DNA of 64,000 nucleotides from Saccharomonospora sp. NB11 (lineage in GTDB: Bacteria > Actinomycetota > Actinomycetes > Mycobacteriales > Pseudonocardiaceae), in assembly GCF_015910535.1 (NCBI RefSeq), contig NZ_JACBJG010000004.1, forward strand, positions 310,001 to 374,000. Reading direction: 5' to 3'. The translations under genes were made by a program, and so were the position numbers. Below, one piece after another: positions 20,522 to 29,129 of this stretch. The notes under the pieces were generated by a model. It was not told the DNA's origin, ran no database searches, and saw only the letters and a list, made by a program, of their open reading frames with translations. The stretch's first letter is position 1, and every line of letters starts with the position of its first letter.

Positions 20522-22162
20522 GTGAATTCGGGCAAGGGCGGGCTGATGACGCGATCACCGGTGACTCCGGGACGGACGGACCCGCTCGACGCCGACGAGA
20601 CCCGAGCCCTGGAAGTGACCCGGCGCTTCGGCATCATCGGGGCGCTGCTGCTGGCGTTCGGTTCTCTCGGCTCGGGCGCGGCACCGGTACTCAACCCGGT
20701 TCTGGAGATTCCCGTCCTGCGGCTGTTCACGCGCATCCCGACCGTGTCGGTCGCGATCGCCTTCACGGGCATGGGGATGATGGTCATCGCCTGGCTGTGG
20801 CTGGGACGGTTCGCCCGACCGGGGCGGAACCGGATCGCGAGCCAGGGCCAAGTGCTGCGCACGCTCGTCACCTGGACGTTGCCGCTGCTGGTCATCCCGC
20901 CGCTGTTCTCCCGCGACGTCTACAGCTACCTCGCGCAGAGCGAGATCGTGCGCCGCGGCTTCGATCCGTACGCGCTCGGCCCGGCCGAAGCGCTCGGCGT
21001 CGGCGACCCGTTCACCGCGGGTGTGTCGAACATGTGGCGCGACACCCCCGCGCCGTACGGACCGGCGTTCCTGGAGATCGGAAGCTGGCTCACCGGAATC
21101 GCGGGCACGAACGTCGCCGTCGGCGTGCTGCTGCAACGTCTCGTCGCGCTCGTCGGCTTCGGACTCATCGTGTGGGCGCTGCCCCGGCTCGCGCGCCGCT
21201 ACGGCGTCGCGCCCGGCACGGCGCTGTGGTTGGGAGCCGCGAACCCGCTCGTGCTGTTCCACCTGGTGGCGGGCGCGCACAACGAGGCGCTCGGCATCGG
21301 GCTCATGCTGGCGGGCCTGGAACTGGGCATGCGGCGACTCGCCGTCCGGGTCAAGGGCGAGCCACCGCCCCCGTGGGTCAAGGGCGAGTTCACGTTCATC
21401 GTGCTGGGCGCCGTGGTGATCTCACTCGCGGCGATGGTGAAGATCCACGCGATCGTGGCACTCGGGTTCTTCGGCGTCATGATCGCGCGACGCGCCCGGG
21501 GACGGTTCACCGACCTGGCCGCCGCAGCGGCGCTCATGCTCGTCGTCTTCGTGGCCGTCACGCTGGCCGTCAGCTTCGGAACGGGCCTCGGCCTGGGCTG
21601 GGTCGGCGCGTTGGAGACTCCGTCGAAGGTGTGGAGCTGGCTGTCGCCGGTGGCCGAACTCGGCCAGCTCGGCGGTGTGCTCGGCATCGTGCTGGGCCTC
21701 GGCAACCACACCGGCTCGGTGATCTCGATCCTCGGCCTGCTCGGCTACGGCGTGGCCGGCGCGGTGACGTTGAAGTTCCTGTGGGACAGCTTCCACTGGC
21801 GTTACCGGCCGATCATCGGCCTCGGCGTCTCGCTGGGCGCCTTCATGATGCTGCACGTGTCGATGCAGCCGTGGTGGCTGCTGTGGGCCGTCGTCCCTCT
21901 CGCGGCCGCGGCGGGCACGTCGCGCTTCCGCAACGCCGCCACCGCGGTGAGCGCGGCTCTCGCCCTGCTCATCCCGCCGACGGGCAGCCCCTTCGACAAC
22001 CGGTCGTTCCTGCTGCACCAGGCATTCGCGGCGGCGGTGATCGTCGTCGGCCTCATGGTGCTCGTCGCGTGGCGGCTCTCGCCGATGTTGCTCAGCCGTC
22101 CCGGACGGTCCCCGCAATCGGACGCTCCTCACACCGGCGGTCGCCCGACGGCCGACTCGTGA
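20522..22162 (+). CDS. mptB: Polyprenyl-phosphomannose-dependent alpha-1,6-mannosyltransferase, MptB type
   Basis: 546 aa from GTG 20522, favoured by the leaderless -10; ATG 20546 is an alternative. About thirteen membrane helices. The luminal loop FSRDVYSYLAQSEIVRRGFDPY carries the acidic residues of GT-C enzymes, followed by TPAPYGPAFLEI and a GAHNEALGIG segment, all as in MptB. MptB starts the alpha-1,6-mannan backbone of lipomannan in mycobacteria and corynebacteria. Position next to sufR is conserved in Mycobacterium (Rv1459c). Whether lipomannan is its product here is inferred from family. Confidence 0.88.
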   Translation: MNSGKGGLMTRSPVTPGRTDPLDADETRALEVTRRFGIIGALLLAFGSLGSGAAPVLNPVLEIPVLRLFTRIPTVSVAIAFTGMGMMVIAWLWLGRFARPGRNRIASQGQVLRTLVTWTLPLLVIPPLFSRDVYSYLAQSEIVRRGFDPYALGPAEALGVGDPFTAGVSNMWRDTPAPYGPAFLEIGSWLTGIAGTNVAVGVLLQRLVALVGFGLIVWALPRLARRYGVAPGTALWLGAANPLVLFHLVAGAHNEALGIGLMLAGLELGMRRLAVRVKGEPPPPWVKGEFTFIVLGAVVISLAAMVKIHAIVALGFFGVMIARRARGRFTDLAAAAALMLVVFVAVTLAVSFGTGLGLGWVGALETPSKVWSWLSPVAELGQLGGVLGIVLGLGNHTGSVISILGLLGYGVAGAVTLKFLWDSFHWRYRPIIGLGVSLGAFMMLHVSMQPWWLLWAVVPLAAAAGTSRFRNAATAVSAALALLIPPTGSPFDNRSFLLHQAFAAAVIVVGLMVLVAWRLSPMLLSRPGRSPQSDAPHTGGRPTADS

Positions 22163-22173
22163 CCGACCGGCTC

Positions 22174-22179
22174 TACCCT
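22174..22179 (+). promoter_or_regulatory. -10 element of the ABC exporter operon (leaderless)
   Basis: TACCCT, then eight bases, then GTG 22188, with no Shine-Dalgarno sequence. This spacing decides the start in favour of GTG 22188 over TTG 22179. Confidence 0.55.
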
Positions 22180-22187
22180 TGTCAGTC

Positions 22188-23114
22188 GTGAACGAAACGG
22201 CCGTCGACATCACCGGACTGGTGAAGCGGTTCGGTCCCGTCACTGCCGTCTCCGGCCTTGACCTGACGATGCCCCGGGCCAGCGTGCTCGCCCTGCTCGG
22301 CCCCAACGGGGCAGGCAAGACCACCACGGTCGAGATCTGCGAGGGCTTCCAACGCCCCGACGAGGGCACCGTGCGAGTCCTGGGCCTCGATCCCGTCCGC
22401 GACGGTGCCGCGCTGCGCCCGCGCATCGGCGTCATGCCGCAGGGCGGCGGTGCCTACCCTGGCGTGCGCGCCGCGGAGATGGTGCGGCTGGTGGCCTCGT
22501 GCGCGGCGAACCCGCTGGACACCGACTGGCTGCTCGACGTGCTCGGCCTCGGGCCGGTGCGGCGCACCCCGTTCAAGCGGCTCTCCGGAGGTCAGCAACA
22601 ACGGCTGTCGCTCGCGTGCGCGTTGGTCGGCCGACCCGAACTCGTCTTCCTCGACGAACCGACCGCGGGCATGGACCCGCAGGCGCGGCGCCTCGTGTGG
22701 GACCTGCTCCGCGCCCTCCGCGACGACGGCGTGAGCGTGCTGCTCACCACCCACTTCATGGAGGAGGCCGAGACGCTGGCCGACACCGTGGTGATCGTCG
22801 ACGGCGGCCGGGTCATCGCGTCGGGCTCGCCCACCACCCTCACGGCCGAACACGCCGACGACGCCCAGCTCCGGTTCAAGGCCCGCCCCGGCCTCGACAC
22901 CGAGCTGCTCGCCGAGGCACTGCCCGAGGGCTACGTCGTCGCGGAGTCGACCCCGGGTTCCTACCGCATCTGCGGTCCGGTCGACCCGCAGGTGGTGTCG
23001 ACCGTGACGTCGTGGTGCGCTCAACAGGGCGTGCTCGCCGAGGAGCTGCACGTCGGCAAGCGGGATCTCGAAGAGGTCTTCCTCGAACTCACCGGACGGG
23101 AGCTACGGGCTTGA
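22188..23114 (+). CDS. ABC-2 exporter, ATP-binding subunit
   Basis: 308 aa. Walker A GPNGAGKTT, Q-loop in VMPQGGGAYPG, signature LSGGQQQRLSL, Walker B LVFLDEPTAGMDP, and H-loop LTTHFMEEAE. The 'HFMEEAE' and C-terminal extension (~residues 225-308) are typical of DrrA/CcmA-like drug or lipid exporters. It works with the permease whose start overlaps its stop (TTGA). The same pair lies between mptB and ctaA-type genes in mycobacteria. Substrate unknown. Confidence 0.92.
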   Translation: MNETAVDITGLVKRFGPVTAVSGLDLTMPRASVLALLGPNGAGKTTTVEICEGFQRPDEGTVRVLGLDPVRDGAALRPRIGVMPQGGGAYPGVRAAEMVRLVASCAANPLDTDWLLDVLGLGPVRRTPFKRLSGGQQQRLSLACALVGRPELVFLDEPTAGMDPQARRLVWDLLRALRDDGVSVLLTTHFMEEAETLADTVVIVDGGRVIASGSPTTLTAEHADDAQLRFKARPGLDTELLAEALPEGYVVAESTPGSYRICGPVDPQVVSTVTSWCAQQGVLAEELHVGKRDLEEVFLELTGRELRA

Positions 23115-23917
23115 GCACCACGAGCGCCACGGGCCGACCGCGCTTCGAGCCCGGCACCTTCACCCCCGCTCCGGGACGCGGGCGCATCGTCACGATGCTG
23201 TTCACACACGCCCGCACCGAGATCGGCCTCACCCTCCGCCACGGTGAGCAGATCCTGCTCACGCTGCTCATCCCGCTGGCGCTGCTGGTCGGCATGAGCG
23301 TGCTGGACGTCGTCCCGGTGCCCGACGACGTGACCCACCGAGTCGACTGGGTCGCTCCCCGCATCCTCGCGCTCGCCGTGATGTCGTCGGCGTTCACCGG
23401 CCAGGCCATCGCGCTCGGGTTCGATCGCCGCTACGGGGTGCTGAAGCGGCTCGCCGCGACCGTCCTGCCTCGGTGGTTGCTCGTGGCGGGGAAACTGGTC
23501 GCGGCGCTGGTCGTCGTGGCCGTGCAGCTTCTCGTGCTGGGCGGCACCGCGTTCGCGCTCGGCTGGTCGCCCACCGGCTCCGGTCTCGCCGGTGCGCTGC
23601 TGCTGGTCGTGACCGGCACGGTCGCGTTCGGTGCGCTCGGCGTGCTGCTCGGCGGCGCGCTGCGCGCCGAGGCGGTGCTGGCACTGGCCAACATCGTGTG
23701 GTTCGTGCTGCTGCTCGCGGGCGGCATCGTGATCGGTCCCGACACGCTCCCCGGACCACTCGGCACCGTGGTGACCTACCTGCCCTCGGGCGCTCTGGCC
23801 GAGGGATTGCGCTCGGCGTTCACCGACGGTGTGCTCGTCTGGCAGCCCGTAGCGGTCCTCGTCGGCTGGGCGATCGCGGCCACCGCCCTGGCCTCCCGCA
23901 CCACGAAACTCACCTGA
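23111..23917 (+). CDS. ABC-2 exporter, permease subunit
   Basis: 268 aa from TTG 23111, overlapping the ATPase stop by four bases. After a ~40-residue Pro/Arg-rich cytosolic start (PRFEPGTFTPAPGRG), six membrane helices follow, with an amphipathic segment and GFDRRYGVLKRLAATVLPRW, the cytosolic loop shared by ABC-2 permeases. It dimerises and pairs with the upstream ATPase. The TTG start is inferred from overlap alone; the next in-frame ATG (MLFTHARTE) would remove the disordered N-terminus. Confidence 0.88.
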   Translation: MSTTSATGRPRFEPGTFTPAPGRGRIVTMLFTHARTEIGLTLRHGEQILLTLLIPLALLVGMSVLDVVPVPDDVTHRVDWVAPRILALAVMSSAFTGQAIALGFDRRYGVLKRLAATVLPRWLLVAGKLVAALVVVAVQLLVLGGTAFALGWSPTGSGLAGALLLVVTGTVAFGALGVLLGGALRAEAVLALANIVWFVLLLAGGIVIGPDTLPGPLGTVVTYLPSGALAEGLRSAFTDGVLVWQPVAVLVGWAIAATALASRTTKLT

Positions 23918-23923
23918 CCCCGG

Positions 23924-24028
23924 CGTGTCCTCGACTCCCGCACGCGTGTCCGCACGCTGCGCACCCGTGTCCTCGCGTCGCGCACCCGTGTCGTCGCGTC
24001 GCGCACCCGTGTCCGCATGTCCCGTACA
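23924..24028 (+). repeat. Five 21-bp tandem repeats
   Basis: Five head-to-tail units start at 23924, 23945, 23966, 23987 and 24008. Each begins CGTGTC and most end GCGCACC or CGCACG; units 3 and 4 differ at one position, units 1 and 5 are the most diverged. They begin 7 bases after the ABC permease stop and stop about 100 bases before ctaA. Multiples of 21 keep a frame, but no supported gene spans them. Confidence 0.88.
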
Positions 24029-24120
24029 CGCGCGGTGAGCCACCGGACCCGTTCGTCGTCACACGACCCACGTCAGGCACACCACCGCCACCCTCGAGGC
24101 CGCGCTACGCGCGGTAGTAA

Positions 24121-24126
24121 TACTCT
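24121..24126 (+). promoter_or_regulatory. -10 element of ctaA (leaderless)
   Basis: TACTCT, seven bases, then GTG 24134. The seven bases are GGGGGCC, which could be read as a weak ribosome binding site but is too close to the start. Confidence 0.6.
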
Positions 24127-24133
24127 GGGGGCC

Positions 24134-25105
24134 GTGCAGTTGTCTTCGCTCGTCGGCCGCCTGCCGTATCCGTCGCACCGGCTCCAGCGAGCTCTCGCCG
24201 TCGCCGCCATCGTCGCCCAGGCAGGCATCGGCGTCACGGGCTCCATCGTGCGCGTCACGGGCTCCGGGCTCGGCTGCCCCACCTGGCCGCAGTGCTTCCC
24301 CGGCAGCATGGTCCCGGTCGAACACCCCGAGTACGCGACGCTCAACCAGTGGATCGAGTACGGCAACCGCCTGCTCACCATCGCGGTCGTGATCGTCGCG
24401 GCCCTGTGCGTCCTCGCGGCCTGGCGGGTCTACCTCGACCACCCGAACCGCAAGCGACTGCTCCGCCTCGCGTGGGTCATGCCCGCCGGTGTCGTCGCAC
24501 AGGCCGTGATCGGCGGGATCACGGTGCTCGCCGATCTGCTCTGGTGGGTCGTCGCACTGCACTTCCTGCCCTCCACCATCCTGGTGTGGATGGCGGTCGT
24601 TCTCCTACGAGCGTTCAACGAGGGTGACGAACCGCCTCGGCCACTGATCCCCCAGGCCAGCCGTCCCGTGCTCGGAGCACTGGTGATGGCGTTGGCCGGG
24701 CTCATCGTCGTGGGGACGATGGTCACCGGCGCGGGCCCGCACGGTGGCGACCCCGACGTGGAACGCTTCGACGCTCCCATCGCGACGTTGGCGACGATCC
24801 ACGCGGCGTTCCTCTACAGCTTCCTCGCCCTGCTCGTCGTGCTGGGTATCCAGTTCCGGCGCGCCCACGCCGACCGGACACTGTGGACGCGCTACGCCGC
24901 GGTATGGGCCGTCGCGGTCGGCCAGGGCGTGCTGGGCATCGTCCAGTACCGACTCGGCATCCCCGAGCCGCTCGTCTCGCTGCACGTCCTCGGCTCGATG
25001 CTGGTGATCGCGGCGACCGCCGCTCTGTGGTGTGCGACCAGGGACCGTGGTCCCGTCGTGAGCGCGGTTCCCGCACCCAAGGCAAGCGCCGTCGGCGTGA
25101 GCTGA
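24134..25105 (+). CDS. ctaA: Heme A synthase (COX15/CtaA)
   Basis: 323 aa. Eight membrane helices with the diagnostic GSIVRVTGSGLGCPTWPQCFPG segment and heme-ligand histidines in VVALHFLPSTILVW, ATIHAAFLYSFLAL and LHVLGSMLVIA. CtaA oxidises the C8 methyl of heme O to the formyl of heme A for cytochrome aa3. The cysteine pair in GCPTWPQCF is the disulfide seen in the family. Its partner ctaB lies 10 kb away on the opposite strand. Start set by the leaderless -10. Confidence 0.93.
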   Translation: MQLSSLVGRLPYPSHRLQRALAVAAIVAQAGIGVTGSIVRVTGSGLGCPTWPQCFPGSMVPVEHPEYATLNQWIEYGNRLLTIAVVIVAALCVLAAWRVYLDHPNRKRLLRLAWVMPAGVVAQAVIGGITVLADLLWWVVALHFLPSTILVWMAVVLLRAFNEGDEPPRPLIPQASRPVLGALVMALAGLIVVGTMVTGAGPHGGDPDVERFDAPIATLATIHAAFLYSFLALLVVLGIQFRRAHADRTLWTRYAAVWAVAVGQGVLGIVQYRLGIPEPLVSLHVLGSMLVIAATAALWCATRDRGPVVSAVPAPKASAVGVS

Positions 25106-25251
25106 TTTTCGCTGGTCCGAGGCGTCGTTCCGGGGCGCCTCAGCGCCGTCGTCGGCCCGCATGCGATCGCCGCTACGCTGTGCTGCACTGAGTTCGGGAT
25201 CCCTTTTTGCCCGTTCTCCCTTCTTTTGCGATGCGAGGTCACGAGCACACG

Positions 25252-26199
25252 ATGAGCAGCAGCACCGTACAAGCGCACGACGAACGTCGGCCCGGACCGA
25301 AGCCCCTCGTCGGGGCGGAACGCACCACGGCACAGATGATCGTGCTCAAGGCGTTCCTCCTGATTCCGTTCGTGGCCCTCGTCGTCGCGATTCCCTTCGC
25401 CTGGGGGTGGGGAGTCACCTGGCTGGATCTCATCCTGGCCGCGATCTTCTACACGATCGGCACGCTCGGGGTGACGGTCGGCTACCACCGCTACTTCACC
25501 CACGGCGCCTTCAAGACCAACCGACCACTGCGGATCGCCCTCGCGATCGCCGGCAGCATGGCGGTGCAGGGTTCGGTCATCTTCTGGGTGGCGAGTCACC
25601 GCCGACACCACGCCTTCGCCGACAAGGAAGGTGACCCGCACTCCCCCTGGCTGTTCGGCACCTCCCCCATGGCTCTGCTGCGGGGTTTCTGGCACGCGCA
25701 CATGGGCTGGATGTTCAAGCGTGAGGTGACGAACTACGAGCGGTTCGCACCGGACCTGCTCTCGGACAAGGACCTCAAGGTCGTCAACAAGTACTTCTGG
25801 TTGTGGATCGTCGCGAGTCTGGCTCTGCCCGCGCTGCTCGGCGGCCTCATCACGTGGTCGTGGTGGGGTGCGGTGACGGCGTTCTTCTGGGCGGGCCTCG
25901 TGCGCATCGCCTTCTCCCACCACGTGACGTGGTCGGTGAACTCGATCTGCCACATGGTGGGCGAGCGGCCGTTCGCCAGCCGTGACAAGGCCGCCAACTT
26001 CTGGCCGTTGGCGATCCTGTCGATGGGCGAGTCGTGGCACAACAGCCACCACGCCGACCCGACCTGCGCCCGACACGGCGTGCTGCGCGGGCAGGTCGAC
26101 ATCTCCGCGCGGCTGATCTGGCTGTTCGAGAAGCTGGGTTGGGCGACCAACGTCCGGTGGCCGAAGCCGGAACGGCTCGCCGCCAAGCGGATCGCGTAA
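25252..26199 (+). CDS. Membrane acyl-CoA/acyl-lipid desaturase (delta-9 type)
   Basis: 315 aa from ATG 25252; ATG 25231 is an in-frame alternative. The three histidine boxes are complete: HRYFTH at 79-84, HRRHH at 116-120 and HNSHH at 263-267, binding the di-iron centre. Four membrane helices flank them. The enzyme would introduce a cis double bond into saturated acyl chains, as DesA3-type stearoyl-CoA desaturases do. A TACGCT -10 element at 25174-25179 gives a leader of about 65 bases. No ferredoxin reductase gene adjoins it. Confidence 0.92.
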   Translation: MSSSTVQAHDERRPGPKPLVGAERTTAQMIVLKAFLLIPFVALVVAIPFAWGWGVTWLDLILAAIFYTIGTLGVTVGYHRYFTHGAFKTNRPLRIALAIAGSMAVQGSVIFWVASHRRHHAFADKEGDPHSPWLFGTSPMALLRGFWHAHMGWMFKREVTNYERFAPDLLSDKDLKVVNKYFWLWIVASLALPALLGGLITWSWWGAVTAFFWAGLVRIAFSHHVTWSVNSICHMVGERPFASRDKAANFWPLAILSMGESWHNSHHADPTCARHGVLRGQVDISARLIWLFEKLGWATNVRWPKPERLAAKRIA

Positions 26200-26211
26200 C
26201 GAGCCGGGCGG

Positions 26212-27075
26212 TCAGCGCAGCTGCCCCCGGATCGCCGAGGCGAATCGGGCCGGAGCGGCGGAGTCGGCGTGGGCGAAACCCAGGTACGGCTCCGTCAGCT
26301 CCAGTTCGAGCAGCACGGGACGGCCGTCGGCGCCGGTCACCACGTCCACCCGCGCGTACAGCAGGTCGGCACGCGACACGCCCAACAGCCCGGCGCCGAC
26401 GTCCAAGGCGTTCTCGGCCAGCTCCCGGTCGGCGGGTCGCGGCGTCGCCGCGGTGAGCTTCTCGTCGCCGGGAGCGCGGTCGCCGGTCCTGGGCAGCAGG
26501 GCGGCCTTGGCGAAGCTGTGCGAGTACCGTCCCCCGACGAAGACGAGCGCGGTCTCCCCGTGAGCGTCGACGTGGTCCTGGTACGGCTGCACGAGTGCCG
26601 CGCGGCCGTCGGCGTGCAAGGCCGCGAGATGATCAGCAGCGAGGTCCTGCTCCCCCGGCGCGAACCGACGTGCTCCCGCCGCCCCGGCTCCGACTGCCGG
26701 CTTGACGACGAACTCGCCGTCGGGCCACTGCGGGCTGTCACCGACGTCCACCACGGTGGTGGGCACGATCGGCAGTCCGGCGGCGGCCAGGTCGAGCAGG
26801 TAGCGCTTGTCGGTGTTCCACCGCACGACGGACGCGGTGTTGCTCAGCCTCGGCACGGTCTCGCACCAGGCGAGGAACTCCTCCCGCCGTGGCGAGTAGT
26901 CCCACGTGGCTCGCAGGACCACCAGCTCGGCGGCGGCGAAGTCGACGTCCGGGTCGTCCCACACGGCCCAGCGCGTCGGTGTCCCGGCGTCGACGAGGGC
27001 CTGGACGACCGCGTGCTCGTCACCGGTGCCCTCGGGCAGTCGCCGACACCCGGCGAACAGAACGCCGACGGTCAT
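26212..27075 (-). CDS. ATP-grasp domain protein
   Basis: 287 aa from ATG 27075, which overlaps the upstream stop by ATGA. An N-terminal Rossmann-like part (VGVLFAG, VVLRATWDYSPRREEFL) precedes the ATP-grasp core: NTDKRYLLDLAAAGLPIVPT, EFVVKPAVGAGAAGARRF (nucleotide lysine and glycine-rich loop), LVQPYQDHVDAHGE and the metal-binding LLELELTEPYLGF. It resembles RimK/glutathione-synthetase-like ligases that join a carboxylate to an amine. Substrate unknown. It probably forms an operon with the small gene and PAP2 gene before it. Confidence 0.85.
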   Translation of the reverse strand: MTVGVLFAGCRRLPEGTGDEHAVVQALVDAGTPTRWAVWDDPDVDFAAAELVVLRATWDYSPRREEFLAWCETVPRLSNTASVVRWNTDKRYLLDLAAAGLPIVPTTVVDVGDSPQWPDGEFVVKPAVGAGAAGARRFAPGEQDLAADHLAALHADGRAALVQPYQDHVDAHGETALVFVGGRYSHSFAKAALLPRTGDRAPGDEKLTAATPRPADRELAENALDVGAGLLGVSRADLLYARVDVVTGADGRPVLLELELTEPYLGFAHADSAAPARFASAIRGQLR

Positions 27076-27392
27076 CGACGAGCGTGCGGCCCCGCCATCC
27101 GCCTGCGGTGTTCGGCACCGATCACGGTGGCACCCACCGTGTCGGAGTCCCACTCGGCGGCCTCGACACCGTCGACGGCCTCGATCAGAGCCTCACCCGT
27201 CTCGACGCTCGGCACCACGACGTCCCCGAGAGCACCATCGTCGCCCACGAGGACGACCCTCGCGCCGATGCGCCCGATGCGTTCGACGACGGCCTTCACG
27301 GGCTTGCCGTGCTGGGCGACGAACGCGCGGGCGGCGGCCAGCTGCGCGGACTTCACGGGGGCGGGAGCGGCGTCGGCTGCGGTCTCAGTCAC
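27072..27392 (-). CDS. Small conserved-looking protein nested in the PAP2 frame
   Basis: 106 aa if translated from GTG 27392. The protein has an Ala/Pro-rich first 12 residues, then SAQLAAARAFVAQHGKPVKAVVERIGRIGARVVLVGDDGALGDVVVPSV and ETGEALIEAVDGVEAAEWD: a compact alpha/beta protein without membrane segments. A TACACT -10 lies six bases before this GTG. Its stop overlaps the ATP-grasp start by four bases. I do not recognise the family; function unknown. Confidence 0.6.
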   Translation of the reverse strand: MTETAADAAPAPVKSAQLAAARAFVAQHGKPVKAVVERIGRIGARVVLVGDDGALGDVVVPSVETGEALIEAVDGVEAAEWDSDTVGATVIGAEHRRRMAGPHARR

Positions 27393-28259
27393 GCCGCCAG
27401 TGTAGAGATACTGACGAGTAGGCCACAGTCCTCGGCCGCCGGAAGCGGTCCACGTCACCGCGGCGCCACCTGGCGACGGCGCTCGGTGATGCCGTACCCA
27501 AGCGCCCTCGGTCCTGTCGGACGGCCGGCGCGTCGCCACCCACGCCCCGAACCACACCACGGCCACGCCACCGACGGCATCGAGCCAGTAGTGGTTGCCC
27601 GTGGCGACGACGACCGCGAACGTCACGGCCACGTGCACCGCGCTGGCGAGTTGGGCCCACTGCGGCGCAGAGGCTCGCGTGAGAGCCACCGACGCCCAGA
27701 AGGCCCAGCCGATGTGCAGCGACGGCATCGCCGCGAGCTGATTGGCGCCCTCCACCATGGGCGAACCCCACGACCCCCAGGTGCCGCCGACCCGGACCGT
27801 GTCCACGAAACCCGCGTCCGGCAGCAATCGTGGCGGCGCGACGGGATAGAGCCAGAAACACAGAATCGCGACCAGATTGAGCACCACGAACGCGTCCCGC
27901 GCCCACGAATAGTGCGCGGGCCTGCGCCGATACAGCCACACCAGCGTCACGAGCGTGACGGCGAGGTAGCTGAACGCGTACTCGTAGTTCGCCGCGACCA
28001 TGAGCCAGCCCTGGTCGGCCAGCCAGTGGTTGACGACCCGCTCGACGTCGAGGTGGAGGGCGCCTTCGATGTCGAGGAGGCTCTCACCGTGGCCGAGGGC
28101 GCGTCGTTCGTGCTCGGGCAACGGCAGCGAGCCCAGCGCCGAGTAGACACCGAAGAGCGCGAGTCCGAGCAGGAGTTCGAGCCACCACCTCGGGCGCCGG
28201 CGTGATCGCCGACCGGTCGCTTGCCGGGTGGTGCTCGACACCGACCCTGCCGTGAGCAC
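27072..28259 (-). CDS. PAP2-family phosphatase, frame continuous with a C-terminal small protein
   Basis: 395 aa from GTG 28259. Residues ~25-245 are a six-helix PAP2 phosphatase with MPSLHIGWAFW (179-188) and the GNHYWLDAVGG histidine motif (221-231). These fit the inositol-phosphoceramide-synthase-like PAP2 branch and an extracytoplasmic active site acting on lipid phosphates. No stop codon separates this domain from the ~106-residue segment from V290 that looks like an independent small protein with its own promoter. Either a true fusion or an in-frame nested gene is possible; missing stop versus sequencing error cannot be settled here. Confidence 0.78.
   Translation of the reverse strand: MLTAGSVSSTTRQATGRRSRRRPRWWLELLLGLALFGVYSALGSLPLPEHERRALGHGESLLDIEGALHLDVERVVNHWLADQGWLMVAANYEYAFSYLAVTLVTLVWLYRRRPAHYSWARDAFVVLNLVAILCFWLYPVAPPRLLPDAGFVDTVRVGGTWGSWGSPMVEGANQLAAMPSLHIGWAFWASVALTRASAPQWAQLASAVHVAVTFAVVVATGNHYWLDAVGGVAVVWFGAWVATRRPSDRTEGAWVRHHRAPSPGGAAVTWTASGGRGLWPTRQYLYTGGVTETAADAAPAPVKSAQLAAARAFVAQHGKPVKAVVERIGRIGARVVLVGDDGALGDVVVPSVETGEALIEAVDGVEAAEWDSDTVGATVIGAEHRRRMAGPHARR
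27399..27404 (-). promoter_or_regulatory. -10 element inside the PAP2 frame (leaderless)
   Basis: TACACT on the minus strand, six bases before GTG 27392. It suggests the small protein is made from its own leaderless transcript. Confidence 0.5.
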
Positions 28260-28327
28260 ACATTCCGTATACCACGTGGTCAGGGCCGGTGCGTCGACGC
28301 GCGAACAGGAGAGTGACGCGGCGTCCG

Positions 28328-29080
28328 TCAGACGGGGACGGGCTCGGCGGCGGGCTCCGGTTTACGTCCCAGGCGCAACGTGACACCCGGGACCGAGCGG
28401 AGTCTGCGCCATCCGTGGGCCGCGCACACCGCGATGGTGAGCGCCGTCAACAGGCCGCTCAGCACGCCGCGCGAGAACAGGCCCGCGTCGACGCCCCACT
28501 GCAGGAAGCCCAGCGTCATGGCCGCGTCGAGCAGGCGCGAGCCACCCCACATGAGCGCGACGTTGACGAACACCTTCTTCACCCGCCGATGAGCGAACAA
28601 CTCGGCTGGCAGGTGGACGAAGTCCCGTGCCAGGCGTTCGGTGATGGGTTTGCCGAGCACGGCGCTGCCGACGAACAGCAGACACATGAGCACCGAGCCG
28701 ACGACCGGTTGGAGGACGTACACCACGGCACTCGACGTGATCAGCGCGACGAGGGCTCTCGCGACGAGCATGCCCGTGGCCAGCACGAGCGTGTGAGGCA
28801 CCTGCCTTCGCATGGCCCGGCGCAGGCCCACGACGAAGGCACTCCAACCGAGGACGGCCACCAGGCCGGGGACGAGGCCCGCCACGTTCAGCAGGAGCAT
28901 GAACAGCAGCGTGGGCACGACCGCGGTCTCGAGTGCCAGGACGACGGCGCGGGTGATCGTGGCCCGCAGATGGGGGATCTCGATGCACAGGTGCCGTTCG
29001 AGGGACGGCACGGATACGGGTGTGTGCACGATGGGGAAGTCTTTCGGGTCGGGTCCAAGGGCCGGGGGGAGCGGCTCCAC
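28328..29080 (-). CDS. Multi-pass membrane protein, VC0807-like
   Basis: 250 aa from GTG 29080. The first ~40 residues are cytosolic, followed by about six hydrophobic helices. LVPGLVAVLGWSAFVVGLRRAMRRQVPHTLVLATG, GKPITERLARDF and a late AMTLGFLQWGVDAGLFSRG resemble VC0807-type membrane proteins annotated in many actinobacteria, of unknown function. There is no strong ribosome site at GTG 29080, so the exact start is uncertain. It follows the DMT-like transporter gene by 49 bases on the same strand and may be cotranscribed. Confidence 0.7.
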   Translation of the reverse strand: MEPLPPALGPDPKDFPIVHTPVSVPSLERHLCIEIPHLRATITRAVVLALETAVVPTLLFMLLLNVAGLVPGLVAVLGWSAFVVGLRRAMRRQVPHTLVLATGMLVARALVALITSSAVVYVLQPVVGSVLMCLLFVGSAVLGKPITERLARDFVHLPAELFAHRRVKKVFVNVALMWGGSRLLDAAMTLGFLQWGVDAGLFSRGVLSGLLTALTIAVCAAHGWRRLRSVPGVTLRLGRKPEPAAEPVPV

Positions 29081-29129
29081 GCCGGGCGAGCGCGTCCTCC
29101 ATCAGGATGACTCACCACGGCGTCGTGTC

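Noticed and set aside
23924-24028. CRISPR array
   Set aside because: Repeats are adjacent with no spacers and no cas genes are present.
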